Positions 1-14,530 of a DNA stretch of 64,000 bases are shown piece after piece; the stretch's first letter is position 1, and every line of letters starts with the position of its first letter. This DNA comes from Pseudorasbora parva (Eukaryota > Chordata > Actinopteri > Cypriniformes > Gobionidae). Location of the stretch: the NCBI RefSeq assembly GCF_024679245.1, contig NC_090172.1:41958776-42022775 (forward strand), given 5' to 3'. Made by a program: the position numbers and the translations under genes. The notes below the pieces were generated by a model, which saw only the letters and a program-made list of their open reading frames with translations, did no database searches and was not told the DNA's origin.

Positions 1-342
1 AGTTGACAGAGACTTTAAAGACAGTGAGCGAGTGTCACGCACGCCGTGCATGGGGGCGTGTATGCACACATGCTCGCTCATCGGCACCCGTCATTCACCC
101 AGAACAGCAGAACATGCTGGAGTGGTATTTTAATAGTATTTTGCAGTTTAATATTCACATACAGTAGTATATAATTGGCTACAGTCTGGTGCCCTGCGCT
201 TAGATTAACACGGAAGCGACTGAACGCAGCTGCGGGTACCAGATACACTCAGGAGTCGGTACTACAGAAATGCTGCTATTGTAACATTTTTTCATTTCAG
301 TACCGACTTGGTACCGAAGTGCTGGTACTTGTGACATCCCTA
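1..342. mobile_element. hAT-like right end
   Basis: Ends CTTGTGACATCCCTA, with GGTAC-containing sub-repeats just inside (270-330). The left part is outside the window or undetermined. Confidence 0.4.
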
Positions 343-3300
343 CTCTGTAGCAAACAAACCCTCAATAAAAAAAAGACATGAAATTACCACTATAACCGTT
401 AGATGGCAGCAGAGGGGCACTTGAATTATTAGCCATTTCCACTCTCCAATATATGGAAAAAAGTAGGAAGTCACAAAGTCTGATGAAAACCTAAATATTT
501 TTTTCATTGTGAATAAATTGCACAGAATGCAAGTAAATAGTGTTCTTTTTATAATCATTGAAGCTGTCGGTTAGTATGGTACTATAAAATAACAACGGTA
601 CATATTTACATGTTCCTTATAAAAATGAGGTTTTTGCACGTTAGGCCTACTATTGTTAATAAAAGTTAATTTTATCTGCATCTCAAAGCACAGTGATTGG
701 TTGCTGATGTGCCTCGTGATTTTGGAATAAATTACTTCAAATGTATTATCATCCAAAACACAAAGCACATACATTTCTATCCGGCTGTTAAAATGAATAA
801 CTAAATATAACCACAGAAGATGAGAAAATAATTAAATTACAAGGGGAAATTACCCAAGTGTCAAAAGGCACACTTTCTGCAGATAAATGTTTTTTTGTGT
901 GTGTGTGTGTGTGTGTGTGTTTTTCTTAAAAAAATATTGACTTAGCCCATATGTATCTATTACTTTTTTGGATCTTCTAGGTTTTGGTTTCCTGAACTTT
1001 CAATGGACCGAAACCCTTTCATGGAAATATCTTGATTTGTGTTTCAAAGATGAACCAAAGTCTTATGAGTTTAAAATGACATGACGATGAGTAAATGATT
1101 TTCATTTTTCGGTAATCTTCCCCTTTGAACATTATAAAGCCCAGAACAGCGAAATATTGAGCAAAAAAAAGTATTAGACAGCTATTTTTTATTGGCTATT
1201 TATTTCAGTATTAAATCATTATTGCATTTATAGTGCTGTGTCCGCCATCTTGGATTGATTTGCATTCTGTGCAAAAATAATCAGGTCATATCAGGAACAT
1301 GCATATGATGCCTTAAAATTCTCGATAGTCAGTTGATTATTTGGGAACAGAATCACACAGACAAATTAGACATTTAGACAAATGTGGAGCTTATTAATGC
1401 CTTTGTGTAATGGAAATACATCACATCTTGTGGATCTACCAAATGAAAATATAAACACAGCAGCTCATAATTTTTCACAAAATTTCTTCCTGGAATAATG
1501 TGTACAGTGTAGTTTAAGCTTCGTCTCGCTTGCTAAATAAACATTTTTTGTGTTCTCTCAGGCCATTCTGAGAAAGGAGGAATAAAGATTCCACATGTTC
1601 TACTAATGAACCAATAGCAAGTTTTCAAGCATGTATACTTTTCCCCTTTTTATCTGAGTGCAATGCTTTAGGAAAACTTTTCAACACTGCGAGGCATTTG
1701 TGAACTACAGTGAGAGATCATCTAAACTGACGTGTGCTTTGAATATGAACTCTGGCTCACTTTTGGCTTTGGCACGTTTAAGAATGTTTAATTCTCATCT
1801 GTACACAGACATGAAGCTCGCACAATAGGCATAATGTGGGGCCGATGAGTGATAAGCAAACTGAAATCAGTTCATGAATGACACAATTTGGCATTATACA
1901 GTCATTTATGGATTCACTCTAAAACGGATGGTTAATTTGTGAATTGAAACATATCAATATTTAGGAGTTGAGAGGAGGCTCTTATCTATGGAGATACGGA
2001 TCTGTCAGCTGCAGCTGAAGTCTGTGCATGCTTCTTATTTTGAACTTGCAGATCTGGGCATGTCCACATCAGCCACTGCCAAACTTGAGCGTGCACACAC
2101 AGAAAAAAAAACACATATAGTACGAGATTCGCAGAAAGTCAAAAGGGTTGGGTGGCATAGATGATAGAGAGACAGAGAAGATATTAATTTAAGTTGTATA
2201 TCTAACGAGGAAACATTTGGCCACAAAAGCTGTCGTAATGTAACACATTAGCAGCTCGGCGTTTGTTAAGATTTATAAGCTCTTTCTTAAACACACCAGA
2301 TCATAGCTTTGACGCTCAAGGAGACTGAAGGATAATTGTTTGTGATAATGAATTGCTCTCTGGTCTGTTAACTGGCAAACCACAGAATTGACTTTTGAGG
2401 TTAGAAGGCAGCGATCTTTACCGGATCACTGAAAACTGTGGCACAGACGGCCACTTGAAATTATAGATGGACGTAAGATTATAATTGTGGTTTTGGAAAC
2501 TGTTTGAGTGAGGAGAGGCAGTCGTATTTCTAAAGTATATCCATAGCATCAACTGCTCTAGTGATGAAAAGAAATTTTAGCCACCTGAAAAGTTTTAAAC
2601 TTCCATTTTAGAGAAAGAAGGAAACTTTAACATTAGCATTACTTTAACATTCAATAGCAGAATCATTGGCATGGAGGAAAAAAACTGTGTAGACTTGAAA
2701 TGATCCAGATTTAATGAGATTTAAATGTAAACACTAGCTGTTAATAGGTTATATATTGAGAGAAAATAGGTTGCGTTTTATAGCGGAGACATGTAGCCGA
2801 GTTAAAAAAAAACAACAACCTTTCTTTAGCAAGGATGCATTAAATTGGTCAAAAGTGACAGCAAAGGCAGTCATGTAACAAAAAAATTAATTCAGGCTAT
2901 CAGGCTTTAATTAATAATGATCTATTTTGATCAATGAAAATGCGCTGCTCACACTCCACTGACGCTAGTGACATGAACCGGGCTTTAAAACTAAGACTTT
3001 AGGGACTTTAGTTACCCTTTTAAAATGCGATCATCGCTCTGCAACATTCAAATCTGCGTTCATGCTGCCGCTGATCCAGAGAGAGCAGCTGCCATCAAAA
3101 TGCACAGATAAGCAGCTTCACATTCTTCTCAACCAAACATTTCATCATTTATGCGTTTCAAACATTTAAATAGCAGGGGACAAATGTGTACTGGCATACA
3201 ATTTATAGTTTGGGTATGAACTCTGATATCTAATGACAAGAGAATGTTTAAAAGGTGTTTGTCATTGAATCATTCATTCAAGAGATTCATTCACAAATGC

Positions 3301-5423
3301 TCATTCAACGAAACAAGTCTTTATGAATGAGTTAATTAATGTATTTTTTAAATAGCCAAAAGGCCCCATGAACGTTTTGTCAGAACCTCTAGTAAATTGT
3401 TATTTTTGTTTATTTGTCTAATGTTTCTTTCTTTAGAATCATTGGAGAGTTCACAATTTGATTAGATTTTGATTAACAAGCTTGCAATTTGATTTGGATT
3501 CTGATACAATTATATAATCTTTTTTTTTTTTAAATATAAACATTTAAATGATCATAAAACATGCCAGATTTATTCATACATGCATTAAATACTGAAAAAC
3601 ATTAAACAAATGTTTAATGAATATATAATATGATGCATATATTTGTCAAGACACTCCTGTATAGAGTACATTTTTCTAGCTGACTAACGGGTTTATAGAC
3701 ACTAGACAGGGCCAATGTTTTTTTTTTTTTAGGTAAATGTGACGATACATGACATCTGTTTACAAGCTGTATTACTGACGTCTTTCCATGGATAAAACAC
3801 TGATTGAGCGATTCCATGAGACATGATATGGAATTCATTAAGTTGTACTCGATCTTTTAACACACTTTCAGATGCTCATTCATGTTTATTTCTCGCTATA
3901 ACTGGTATTAATGCGGAAGAGAAGATCAGTTCATGCACTTCCAATTCTCTTGAGCTGAGCTGCGCCAGAACGATCTCACACCACAACGTCAAAACGGTAT
4001 TTATGTTTGAGAATTTCGTAAAAAATCAATTGAAATATGAGACTTTATATCTTATATCAATAGTAACAAAGTACAAATATTATTGCAATTTATTGAATGG
4101 GAGGAACACGCTACATTGACTAATCAATTTAAGAATCGTTATCGATTTGTTAAAATGAGAATCTAATAAAATCGAGAATTTTTGTAACCAGCCCTCTTGT
4201 GTATATTATATTAATTTTGTGTATAATAGGAACATTTGTACACAATTAAGAAATCTCACAGATATTTCAAACATAGGCCATTTTAAAATTAGGATTTGCA
4301 AATTTTGGTATCACCTTTCAGCCAGAATATTCAGATTGGGCCAAGAATTTTAATTTCACTGTGTGTGTTTCAAGTGTGTTTTTTTTTTGGTGGCCTGATT
4401 AGCGCAGCTGAAGAACCTGCAGGGTGAACACATTCCAAAAGGACTGCCCCTTTCCCTCTCTCTCATGTGTCTCAGTTTTGGCCTCTGCTCTGACTATATC
4501 CCACTCTCCCTCATCAAACATGCTGAGGGCCAGAAGGCACATTGATTGACAGGTCATTCTCTGAGGCTTTATCCAAAGGTAGGCCGACTATGCCAAAACA
4601 CATTACTTCAGCACCACAGGGAAAAAGAGAGGAAAAACACACAACAGGAGGGGATGAGATGGAGGGAGACTGAGAGATCTGGAGAGGTGATAATAGTTGA
4701 AAAATCTGATTTTTTAAACATACATTGTCCCACAGCAGAAACAGCAGCTGGACTATGTCTCAATGAGACAACGTTTGAGGACAGACACAAACAAACACAC
4801 ACACAACCACGCATAGTTACAGGAACTCTAATACATCTGAGACATTGCCATGAGGCATTTCCTTCAAAGTTGGTTAATTGTTAGTGTTTTAAAACAAAGA
4901 ATCAGAAGAAACAAAAACACCAAAGCATCTGTATTGATAGACAACATCAAGATTTTAGGGAAACTATACATTTCTGGGAACTGGTCAAGATAAAAATGTT
5001 CACCTTTGTAATCATTCTTTTGCCATCACAAGTAAGCTACCGTTCAAAAGTTTAGGGTTGTTGGGATTATTTAATGTTTTTGAAAAGAAGTCTCTTATGC
5101 TCACCAAGGCTGCCTTTAGTGTATATTTAAATATATTTGTTCTAGATCAAGATAGAGAGAGAGAGAAAGAAGAGGGAGATGCTTACAAAGACTGCAGGGC
5201 ATGGAGATTCTTGAGAGCTGCACTGGGGACAGTCTTCAACTGATTGTTCTGAAGCATCCTGAAAAATAGGTTTAAAACACCATCAATATTTACTGTTCAC
5301 CTCTGTGGCACATCTGTCTGGTATCATAGCACAAAACAATACATATACACTTATCTACAACATTTCTTCACAAATCATGAGCACAGATAACCACAATATC
5401 AGCTCTAGTGATAATGTAGTATG
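343..5423. other. Intron 3 sequence without recognised genes
   Basis: AT-rich. A fold-back-arm remnant lies at about 1000-1135 (GATGAACCAAAGTCTTATG, then GAGTAAATGATTTTCATTTTTCGG). Nothing else was recognised apart from the TG run at 898-921. Confidence 0.5.
898..921. repeat. (TG)n microsatellite
   Basis: Short TG run within a T-rich stretch. Confidence 0.9.
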
Positions 5424-5425
5424 TA

Positions 5426-5978
5426 CAGTGGGTATGGAAAGTATTCAGACCCCCTTAAATTTTACACTCTTTGTTATATTGCAGCCATTTTGTAAAATCA
5501 TTTAAGTTTATTTTTTTCTCATTAATGTATAGTGCAAGTGCAAGTGCAAGACATTTGTTTGCTAAAGTTTGCTAAAAAAAACCTGGAAGGACTCCAAGAT
5601 GGTGAGAAATAAGATTCTCTGAAATGATGAGGTCAAGATTTAACTTTTTGGCCTTTATTCTAAGCTGTATGTGTGAAGAAAAATAGCACCTCTCCAATAC
5701 AGTCCCAACAGTGGAGCATGGTAGTGGCAGCATCATGCTGGGGGGGTGACGACTGGTTGCTATCGAGGGAAAGATGAATGCAGCCAAGTACAGGGATATC
5801 CTGGACGAAAATCTTCTCCAGAGTGCCCAGAAAAATGTCAAAAATGTGTTTTTCTGTCAATATAGGGTACTGTGTGTACATTAATGAGAAAAATGTACTT
5901 AAATTATTTTAGCAAATGGCTGCAATATAGAAAAGAGTGAAAAATTTAAGAGGGTCTCAATACTTTCCGTACCCACTG
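5426..5978 (+). mobile_element. Tc1-like transposon, internally deleted
   Basis: Terminal inverted repeats begin CAGTGGGTATGGAAAGTATT on the left and CAGTGGGTACGGAAAGTATT in the right-end complement, flanked by TA on both sides. The interior keeps part of a Tc1 transposase DDE domain in + sense (SGSIML and YRDILDENLLQSAQK), broken by stops. At 553 bp against about 1.6 kb for a complete Tc1 element, it is a dead deletion derivative. Confidence 0.9.
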
Positions 5979-5980
5979 TA

Positions 5981-5983
<3 letters not shown>

Positions 5984-6038
<55 letters not shown>
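5984..6038. repeat. (TG)n microsatellite
   Basis: About 55 bp of TG repeat directly abutting the right end of the Tc1 remnant at 5426-5978. Confidence 0.95.
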
Positions 6039-6039
<1 letters not shown>

Positions 6040-6733
6040 CTTGTTCTGAACTAATCACAGTGCATATCTTGCTTCCTCTACACTATCAGCTCTCTGGCGT
6101 CACTCAAATGGCATAGGCCGTGAGGACAGCTTTTCCCATTTAGTGCCAGGCCACAGCACACACAACTACACACTAACGCACATATATATTCACATACACG
6201 TAGCCCAGCCAAGAGGCATTCGAAACGCATGACCACAGTAAATAAAAAACGGTCCCGAATCATCTCTAACATCTATCGTTCCAAAGTCCTTGGCACTTTG
6301 TCCACAATCAGTTTCCCTAACTCATTCCCAATTTCCTACAACAGTGTCTAGATGAGCCTGTGCAGCACTGTGGGGCTTTGAAACAGCCCTGGACGAGGAC
6401 AGGAAGAGGAAAAATGAGCTTTATGTAAAGCATGGCTGAGGGGACCAGGCAGCTGATAAGCTGCATTTGAATTGGCTCACAAACACCTGAAGGACAAAAT
6501 ATGAGTTAAAGCAAAGAGAGAGAGAGCGCGAGAGAGAGAGACAGAATGCCACACAATGAAGGATACTCTATCAGACACTGACAGACTTGCTGATCCAGTA
6601 GCAGTAAAATTCCTGTTAGTTACACAACACCACTTAACAACTCAACAAAACACACAGCAGGATCTACTGCTCTCTCGCTGCGCTATACAAGATCGTCTCT
6701 CTGGGTGAATGAGTAAGCCTGTATCAAATAGAG
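6039..6733. other. Intron 3 sequence near exon 3
   Basis: No gene or element recognised. A short GA-rich run lies at 6515-6541. Confidence 0.5.
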
Positions 6734-6938
<205 letters not shown>

Positions 6939-6943
6939 CTTAC

Positions 6944-7015
6944 AGGACTTTAAGCTGATGAAGGCCAGATAGAGCCTCTGGGTGGATGAAAGCAAGGTCA
7001 TTACCAGCCAAACGT
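6944..7015 (-). CDS. lgr4: lgr4 exon 3: leucine-rich repeat module
   Basis: A 72-bp exon encoding the next extracellular leucine-rich repeat, beginning [17 protein letters not shown] and ending LKVL. The acceptor reads CATAG and the donor GTAAGT. Phase is identical to exon 2 (intron after CT of a leucine codon). AGNDL-x-FIHP-x-ALSGL is diagnostic of LGR4 among LGR4/5/6. The (CT)n tract of the following intron begins only 8 nt past the splice site. The next repeat exon was not found between here and position 1, so it must lie to the left of the window. Confidence 0.95.
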
Positions 7016-9077
7016 CTATGGAGAGAGAAAGATATATAATTTCAGATAGACTGAAAAAAAAATGTAATTCTGATGGAAAGCTGGAGAAAGGGTGTCAAAG
7101 GGAGTAAATGTGGGAACACAGAAACAGCGATTAAAAAAGGAATAGCTACAACTCTAAACTAGGCAGGATGAGTTATTGTAAAATGCTGATAAAGTCACAC
7201 ATGGTACTATGTTATTTTGCACTCATTTTTATAACTGGACCATCCCTAAGCCCCGCCTTGAAACAGACCAATCATTTAGCTTTTGTGTTAGTAATGTGAG
7301 CCAGTGGAGTAAGTTTAATTGCTAATAATTTTAATAAAATCAAACAATTTTAAGAAAACATTCCCACAGCTCAGAACGTCGTCATTGCTTTGTCACTTAT
7401 AATTAGTAACTTGCATCTCAAGTTCTTGAGCACAAAATCACCATATTGATTACAAAGATCAAGTGACACTGAAAACTTAGTTTAGTGTAGAAGACAATGT
7501 ATGAAACATCAGCTTTGCCATCGCAGAACTAAATAAAAATGTATAAATATATTCAAATAGAAAACATTTTTAATTGTAATGATATTGAAAATTATTACTG
7601 TTTTATTGCATTCAAAATCATGCAACATATAGGAGACTTCACACACATACATAAGTATCATCACATTATTGCATAATTTAAATTTGATTAATATTTTCCC
7701 ATATTTAATTAATATTTCCCACCTTCTGAGCACATTTTACTAAATTCGTGTGGTTTACAGAAAGCTCCAATTTTTGCCTATGGAATATTCTGTAAAGTTT
7801 GTCTAGATTAGCAACAGTAACTAAGCGGGGTGTTCTTAGCAAATGGTCAACTACTATGTCACTTGACAACCATAAACAGGCTACAAGCTTAGTGCGGGTG
7901 TACAATATATACAGCAGCCGATATCTGCGGTGCTGAAAGTAGTGTGTGTGATAAGCCTTGCTCTCTCCTGAAGTGCTAACTTGTTCTCTGTTGGCAAAAG
8001 CCTCTACAGACTTTCTGTCTGATTGGACAGCACAAATACCTAAGACGTGTCAGAATGTGATGGCTGGAATGAATGGGATGTGAAATTCTGATTGTACAGT
8101 TATGTTTTGGGCTGGACTACACACACTCAGACACATTCTATTTAGAGATAATCAAGTGGACATCTTGAGTCTGAATTTCACATGGTGTGTGGCGGTGAAA
8201 CACAGGTTAAACTGTACAACACACAGTATATATGGCTTTGTCAATGCTGCATGTGCCGTTACTGGTGTGTGAGTGTGCTTGTGTGTGGTAGAGAGTGGGC
8301 AGAGGGTACACATAACTTCACCAAATCAGGCCTGAGAGATTAACACCAGATTTATCACCCACTGAAACTGGAGTCAGACAACTCTCTCACACTCATCTAA
8401 CTCTCTTATCATCTCTCTCTCTCTCTATCCGTCAGGAGCAGAAATAGGCCACGGTATTTCAGAAAGAACAGAAAGCCTTCCATTTGCCCCTCATTACGGG
8501 AAGTGCTGGACTACACACATTTATCTAGATGTTTACAGCATCAGGATGTGTTAACTGCCCCTTGGTGGCCCTTAGATGCATGTCTGAAATAAATCACATA
8601 GGGCTGCACAATATTGGCAGTGCGATATTTCGTTTTTCTGCTATATATTGAGATATAACAACAATTTCACCACATGACTTGACTAGCTCTGTTTTTTGAA
8701 TACTTGAATAGAATGAATCATTCTAGACTGATTGGGGTGATTTTGTAGGGGAGTACATCTGCATAGAAAACTATAAACAAATTACAAGCATTGATAAATA
8801 CAATAGATCAAAGATACAAATGAAATAAACAGTGCTTATGCTTTTCAGGCAGTTCTAACAGAAATTGAATAATCAAGTGAAAAACAACACTGCATAGTCT
8901 TCACTGTATAATGTAAATATAATGAATCTTTGTTAAAGATATAAAGGATATAAAGATTTTGTTGTTGCCTTTTATTGTTTGATTAACATAAATGATGAAG
9001 ACGGCAGGATCATTCACCTTAAAACCAAATGCATGGATGATACGCATCAGTTTTCTTTCTCAATTGCTTATGTTTAC
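7016..9077. other. Intron 2 sequence upstream of exon 3 in gene sense
   Basis: No gene recognised. A hAT-like left end (TAGGGCTGCACAATATTGG) starts at 8599. Confidence 0.5.
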
Positions 9078-9081
9078 TTAA

Positions 9082-9254
9082 AGGATTAGTTCACTTCAAA
9101 ATGAAAATGTCCTGATATTTTACACCCCCATCTCATCCAAGATGTTCATGTCTTTCTTTTTGTCTGAAGAAAGAAAAAAAAGACATGAACATCTTGGATT
9201 AGATGGGGGTGAGTAAAATATCAGGAAATTTTCATCTTGAAGTGAACTAATCCT
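9082..9254. mobile_element. Angel-like palindromic MITE
   Basis: A 173-bp near-perfect hairpin beginning AGGATTAGTTCACTTCAA and ending with its complement, flanked by TTAA (9078-9081 and 9255-9258). The arms meet in an A/T-rich loop near 9160-9180. It fits the short inverted-repeat elements called Angel in teleosts. Confidence 0.85.
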
Positions 9255-9258
9255 TTAA

Positions 9259-10191
9259 GACATAAGCGACTGTGTTTACAATACTTGCCAACAGGGGCGT
9301 TTCTAGGATTTTTATTTTTTGGGGGCTTAGCCCCCAGTGAGTGCCTATGGAAAAAGTGGTAAAACTTTAGTTTAGGGTCCAAATTGCGCTATTAAGTAGT
9401 AGCTTACAAACATGCATACCCCATAGGATAGGCCTATTGTCTGAAGCTACCCTAAGATGGGCCTAGCGACACCCATGCTTGCTTTAGCTTAAGAGTTTTT
9501 TTTATAATTAAACGTAGATTAATTACCATTAAAATTCTTACAAATATTTGCTAACTCAGTGTATTTTTGTGGTATATGGTACACACAGCACAAGAAGTTT
9601 GATTTCAAATGGTAAATTGAATTTAAAAAGAATTTATTACAAGTAAACAGTAATAAAATAAGAACAAATACACAAATGACTAACAATAGCACAAATAAAT
9701 ACAATAGAATAAAGATACAAATTAAATAGACTAGTTTATTTTTTCAGGTAGGTCTAAAAGTAGCACGACTAAAAGTCATGTCAGAAACTGAATTTAAATA
9801 AAATACATGTCCTTTTAAGACCTGACGCATGAATTGATCCAAAATACTTTTCCTGTTATGACTGCGTTTACATTAATACTCTCCAAGATTGCATTGTGAC
9901 ATTATTTTTTAATGTATTTGACCATTAATAAGCTGGGAAAAGGAGCACATTTTTGCACATGTATGTGAGAGGCAGCTTTATTACTTTATCTGTGTGTGCT
10001 TTGAAATATGTGGAAATGAGTAGAATTATGAGCAATCCCGCAAAAAATAATTTAACTCTATTTTAAACAGAGTGAATGACAGGAGGCGCGTGCGTGAGAG
10101 TCTGCATATTGAATGCTTTAAACTCGCTTGAATAGGACTTAAAACACGTGCAAATGAAAAACTTTCACTCTATAATGGTTAACCTTCAAAA
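9259..10191. other. Intron 2 sequence
   Basis: A dispersed-repeat-like start (CAGGGGCGTTTCTAGGATTT) lies near 9292. Nothing coding was recognised. Confidence 0.45.
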
Positions 10192-10195
10192 TTAA

Positions 10196-10774
10196 AGGTC
10201 CTGTTCTTCACGATTCCATCTTTCAAACTTTAGTTAGTGTGTAATGTTGCTGTTAGAGCATAAATAATACCTGTAAAATACCTGCGAGATATTTTATTTA
10301 ACAGAAGTTCCCTTTCAAAGCCTACAGCGAACCGCCGGTTTGGACTACAGCAGGAAGTGCAGGGATGTAATGACGTCACTAGAACCGTTTGTTGACTAAC
10401 CCTCCGCCCACAAGAACACGCAAAAAAGGGGGCGTGGTCTTGATGCTCTCCCACGTGGAGAAGAGCGCACATTCAGCTCTTGCATCTGCCCGTTATGATA
10501 AGAGGCGGGACCTTTCTGTGCAATGTGCGCAAAGCTGCTGTCCAATCATAACACGGGAAGCGCTGGCCCAATCAGAACTCGTTACGTTTCTGAAGGAGGG
10601 ACTTCATAGAACAAGAAAAACATCAAGGCCTTTTTCAGGACAGAGGAAACAGCGCTGTACAGATAAGTAAATTGTGTGAAAAATACTGTTTTTTACACGC
10701 GAAACATGAACTCATGTTATATTGCACACTGTAAACATAATCAAAGCTTTGAAAACATGCGAAGAATGGGACCT
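10196..10774. mobile_element. TTAA-flanked MITE, family 1 (complete copy)
   Basis: 579 bp flanked by TTAA on both sides. Termini are AGGTCCTGTTCTTC on the left and AGGTCCCATTCTTC in the right-end complement. The interior is GC-richer, with the motif AACAGAAGTTCCCTTTCAAAGC. A second copy begins at 59776. No coding domain was recognised. Confidence 0.82.
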
Positions 10775-11078
10775 TTAATCTACGAATCACATGCATTCTG
10801 AACCGTGGGGCCTGGTCAGATCACGGATCAACTATGATCCCTATTGTTATCGCACTTTCTATATCATGGTATCTTCTTTTCTGTTCAGCAGAAGAAAGAA
10901 ATTCTTACAGGTTTGGAACAAATTGAGGGTGGGTAAGTAAATGATGACAATTTTCATTTTTTGGGGAATCTACTCCTGTAAAGGTGTAGTAAGTTTTTTG
11001 CTTATAATTGAATGTTGTCTGGTTAGCTCCTGGTGGCAGAAGCTGTGACTACTTCCTCTACATTAGAAGTGGGAAAAT

Positions 11079-11225
11079 CTGGTCCTCAAGATCCATTTTC
11101 CTGCAAAGCAGAGCTCCAACCCTAACACACTCGAACCAGCTAATTAAGGTCTTCAGAATTACTAGAAAGCTACAAGAAGGCGAGTTTTATTAGGATTGAA
11201 GCTAAACTGGATCTTAAAGGCCAGA
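11079..11225. mobile_element. Imperfect palindromic MITE
   Basis: About 147 bp whose ends pair imperfectly: CTGGTCCTCAAGATCC on the left, and GGATCTTAAAGGCCAG on the right as its complement. The core AACCAGCTAATTAAGGTCTT is familiar from dispersed fish repeats. Confidence 0.5.
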
Positions 11226-13548
11226 GCTACCCAGCACTGATCTAGACCACAAAAGCCTCTTTCTCCATTGATGGATTTAAAAGCTACAACATTTTACAAG
11301 CAAAACATACAGTGAATTGGAAATATATTATTATATTAAAGTAGATGCTTTGCCAGTGAACATTTTTGGAGGACTATAGCATCCAAGGTTATTTTCTTTC
11401 TGAAACAAAACAAAAAAACCTGTATGTGAAACTAGAATGTCATGGGCATTATCACATTTTTAAATCATGTAATTCTATGAGGTCATTCGCCAGATGAGCA
11501 ACTGCCGATGAGATGAATGAAGGTCTTTGTGGGAAAAAACTGATGATGCACCATTTAAGGTACACATCTCCCTCTTTTTACTTTCATCCTTTTCTCTACC
11601 ACACCCTATGTTCTCCATAATACCAAAGTGTATATGTAACTGTGTGGGTAATTATCTTATGGCATAGTGTCTCCATTATCCATCTGCAAAAATCTGGAGA
11701 CATAGTGACAGAAAGAGGAAAGACAACAAGAGACACTGGATAAAACAGCTGCAATTATGACCGTGAGGACATAAATGTGGTGGCTTATCTCTCCGCAGGA
11801 TCGTACGGGTTCAGCTTCTAAGTGTTGAAACATTGCCACACACAAGGAGATGGAAGGAGAGAGAAAACAGAGAGAGATCGAGAAAAAAAACAGCTGGGAT
11901 ACTAAAAGTCAAAATGATAAACCATTAACTGACAGAATATCTCTTTCTTCAACCACAAAACAAACCCCAAATTAAACAATCGACTACAGTCCAAATGCGT
12001 TCTTGTTTACATCAACACATTTGTTGTGGCACACCAATGTGGTTGGGTTAGCTGCGGGAAAAAGAGACGTTTTCTCCCTCCATGTCTTTCTCTCTACAGC
12101 GTTCTGGTTTGGCTGTCTCTCAAAGCCACCAGATCTGGCCAGGCTTCCATGGGTGGATTCTTAAGCACACACTCAGTGTCACTAGTCAGCAGTCCGATGC
12201 ATCGGGCAGGGAGTTGTCACCCCTGATCTTTATTTGTCTGGAACTAATCTAAGTCTCATTTTGTGGTCAGTGTGCTGCCAAGAGCTGTGTAGCACTACTC
12301 TGGAGTGTTGCTTTAGTAACCACTTCAGTAATCATGGCAAATGTCATGTGACCTTGTGATGGGTTCAGCCAACTTTTCCAAGACAGAAGTGCCTATATAA
12401 AACAAATTACAAATGAATTAATAAGGCATTGCAATGATATATATCCCATATGACATCGTCATATTTTCCTATATCATTGTTTAGGACACGTCCAGTGAGG
12501 CTGGATTCAGATTGCTCTAAGTGACATCATTTGAAAACCACAGATTCTGAATAGTGGATTTTTTCCCAGGTCAAAAGCTTTAATGATGCACTTTTATATA
12601 ATGTCTAAACCCATTATAAAACCCATATTTTTTTTGCTAATAACTCTTTGCACTTAATTTCTCCCCTCACAGATAGTCACTGTGCTGAGCTCTTATGAAT
12701 AAAGCTGCACGTTTAAATCATTCAAAGATTGAGATTTTGATTCAAACACCCGTGCAATGACACCGATTAGGCTGTGTCTATTAACTCTGAGTTAATAGAT
12801 GTTCCACTCACACCAGAACATTCAAATCTGCAATGGTGCTGCCGATGACCCTGACCCTGACCCAGAGAAAGGTATGAAACAGCTTAAACACTTTTCAACC
12901 ACACAGTATCATTATTTCTGTTACAAATACTCATATTTATCACAGAAGTACTGGGATAAAAGTTTATAGCTAAGATATAAACACTGATGTCTACAGTAGT
13001 GATCATAATATAGAGAAGATCTCCTTTTGAAAGTAACTTGGCGCTTAAAATAATGATTCTATCAATGTAATTGCTACGGCACTAGGTGGCGACAAGTGAC
13101 TTAAAGTACTCCTATTATGCCATTTTAAAGTTTCTTAATTTAGACTCAAACATGTTTACATGCATCAAAGGTAAAAAAAAACTTTTGAATTTTCTCATAA
13201 TATACATTGCACATCACAATGCTCAAACGACTCGATGGATGAATGATCTCTCTAAATCCCTCCTTTCCATGAGCCTACTCTGCTCTGATTGGCCAGATGG
13301 CCCAGTCTGTTGTGATTGGTCTACTGCGTACAGCACATATTTCAGAAACAAATGTCCATTACCATAACTGAACTCCAGGTCCCTCATTTATCAAAAGGTT
13401 CTATATTTCGGGTACAAGGAAATAATTGCATCTAACATTTGTCACAGCCGTCTTTCATAGGGTTTGACACCAACTACGCATGGCAAACCCAATATATATA
13501 ATTTTAATGTTTTATAATTAAAGGAAATGCAGGAAATATGTATATTGC
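11226..13548. other. Intron 2 sequence
   Basis: No gene recognised. A possible half of a TTAA element (TTAAAGTACTCCTATTATGC) lies at about 13098. Confidence 0.45.
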
Positions 13549-13552
13549 TTAA

Positions 13553-14530
13553 AGCAGCACTGGGTAACTTTTGCTCTCGGGGTCCCCCTACAGTTGGGAA
13601 AAAATAATGTCCTCAACTACTGTCGTAAGCTCTGTTATCCTACAACAGGGGATGCCATCGTGTGTGCATTTGTTGACATGACAGCCCTGATAGCCCTCAA
13701 CTAGTGATGCGCGGGTCGTCTCATAACCCGCGGACCCCGTATGTCTATTTAATGGTCGCGGGTGCGGGGCGGGTTGTAAAAATATATACAGTGGTGCGGG
13801 GCGTGCCAAATAATTTCATAAAAGCGTCCCCGCGGGTTGGTGTAGCACTAACAGTTGAACACTGCAGGAGGAGTTCACATGCAGGTGTTCTTCTGGCGGC
13901 GCGTGTCAAATGTCTTCATCCCAGGTACAGTCAGTGGCATATGTTTCAGCATGTCATATGAATATAATTTCATGGGTTTTATTTTTTTCAAATGCCAAAT
14001 AATCGCGATGCTCACGTTTACAAGCCAGCGTCACTATAGTAGTCTATTGGTTACCGTTTTACAGAATCTATATGATACTTCAATTCAATGTTTGAGTGGT
14101 AGGTAATCACCATAACGAGCATGACAGCATCAGTCGGGCACGCCTCCTTCAGCTCACGCTGACGAGCAAACGCTGGTCACATGTTGATCCTCGTTCTGCC
14201 TTTAATCCCATCACTTTTTAGTTTCCTCTTATTGCTTTTCTCCAACAAAACCTTTGCTTTCTTATTTGTCTGTGCTGCTTCGGACATGACTATATTATCC
14301 AACGAACAAAGTTGGGCTCGCACGTCCGAATTTAAGGTTGGTGGAAGTGACGTATATGCCGTAAAGTCTCGGGTTACTACCCGAAACCCGAAGTTTAAAA
14401 GTACGATTAAAAACAATACAGACCCCGTCAAGCTATGGCAGACGTGTCAATTCAACCTATTTTAAGTCGATGTATCATCACAAGAGTCTTGAAAATATAT
14501 TATGAAGGCTGAAAAGTTACCTAGTGCTGA
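13553..14530. mobile_element. TTAA-flanked element with nested hAT-like sequence
   Basis: Flanked by TTAA (13549-13552 and 14531-14534). Termini are AGCAGCACTGGGTAACTTTT and, in the right-end complement, TCAGCACTAGGTAACTTTT. Inside, from about 13704, lies sequence starting TAGTGATGCGCGGGTCG, which resembles a hAT terminus, but its matching right end was not found. Short ORFs inside have no recognisable domain. Confidence 0.7.

Noticed and set aside
4381..4450. Possible lgr4 exon 4 on the minus strand
   Set aside because: No 72-bp frame with an LRR pattern and no acceptor/donor pair in the right phase.
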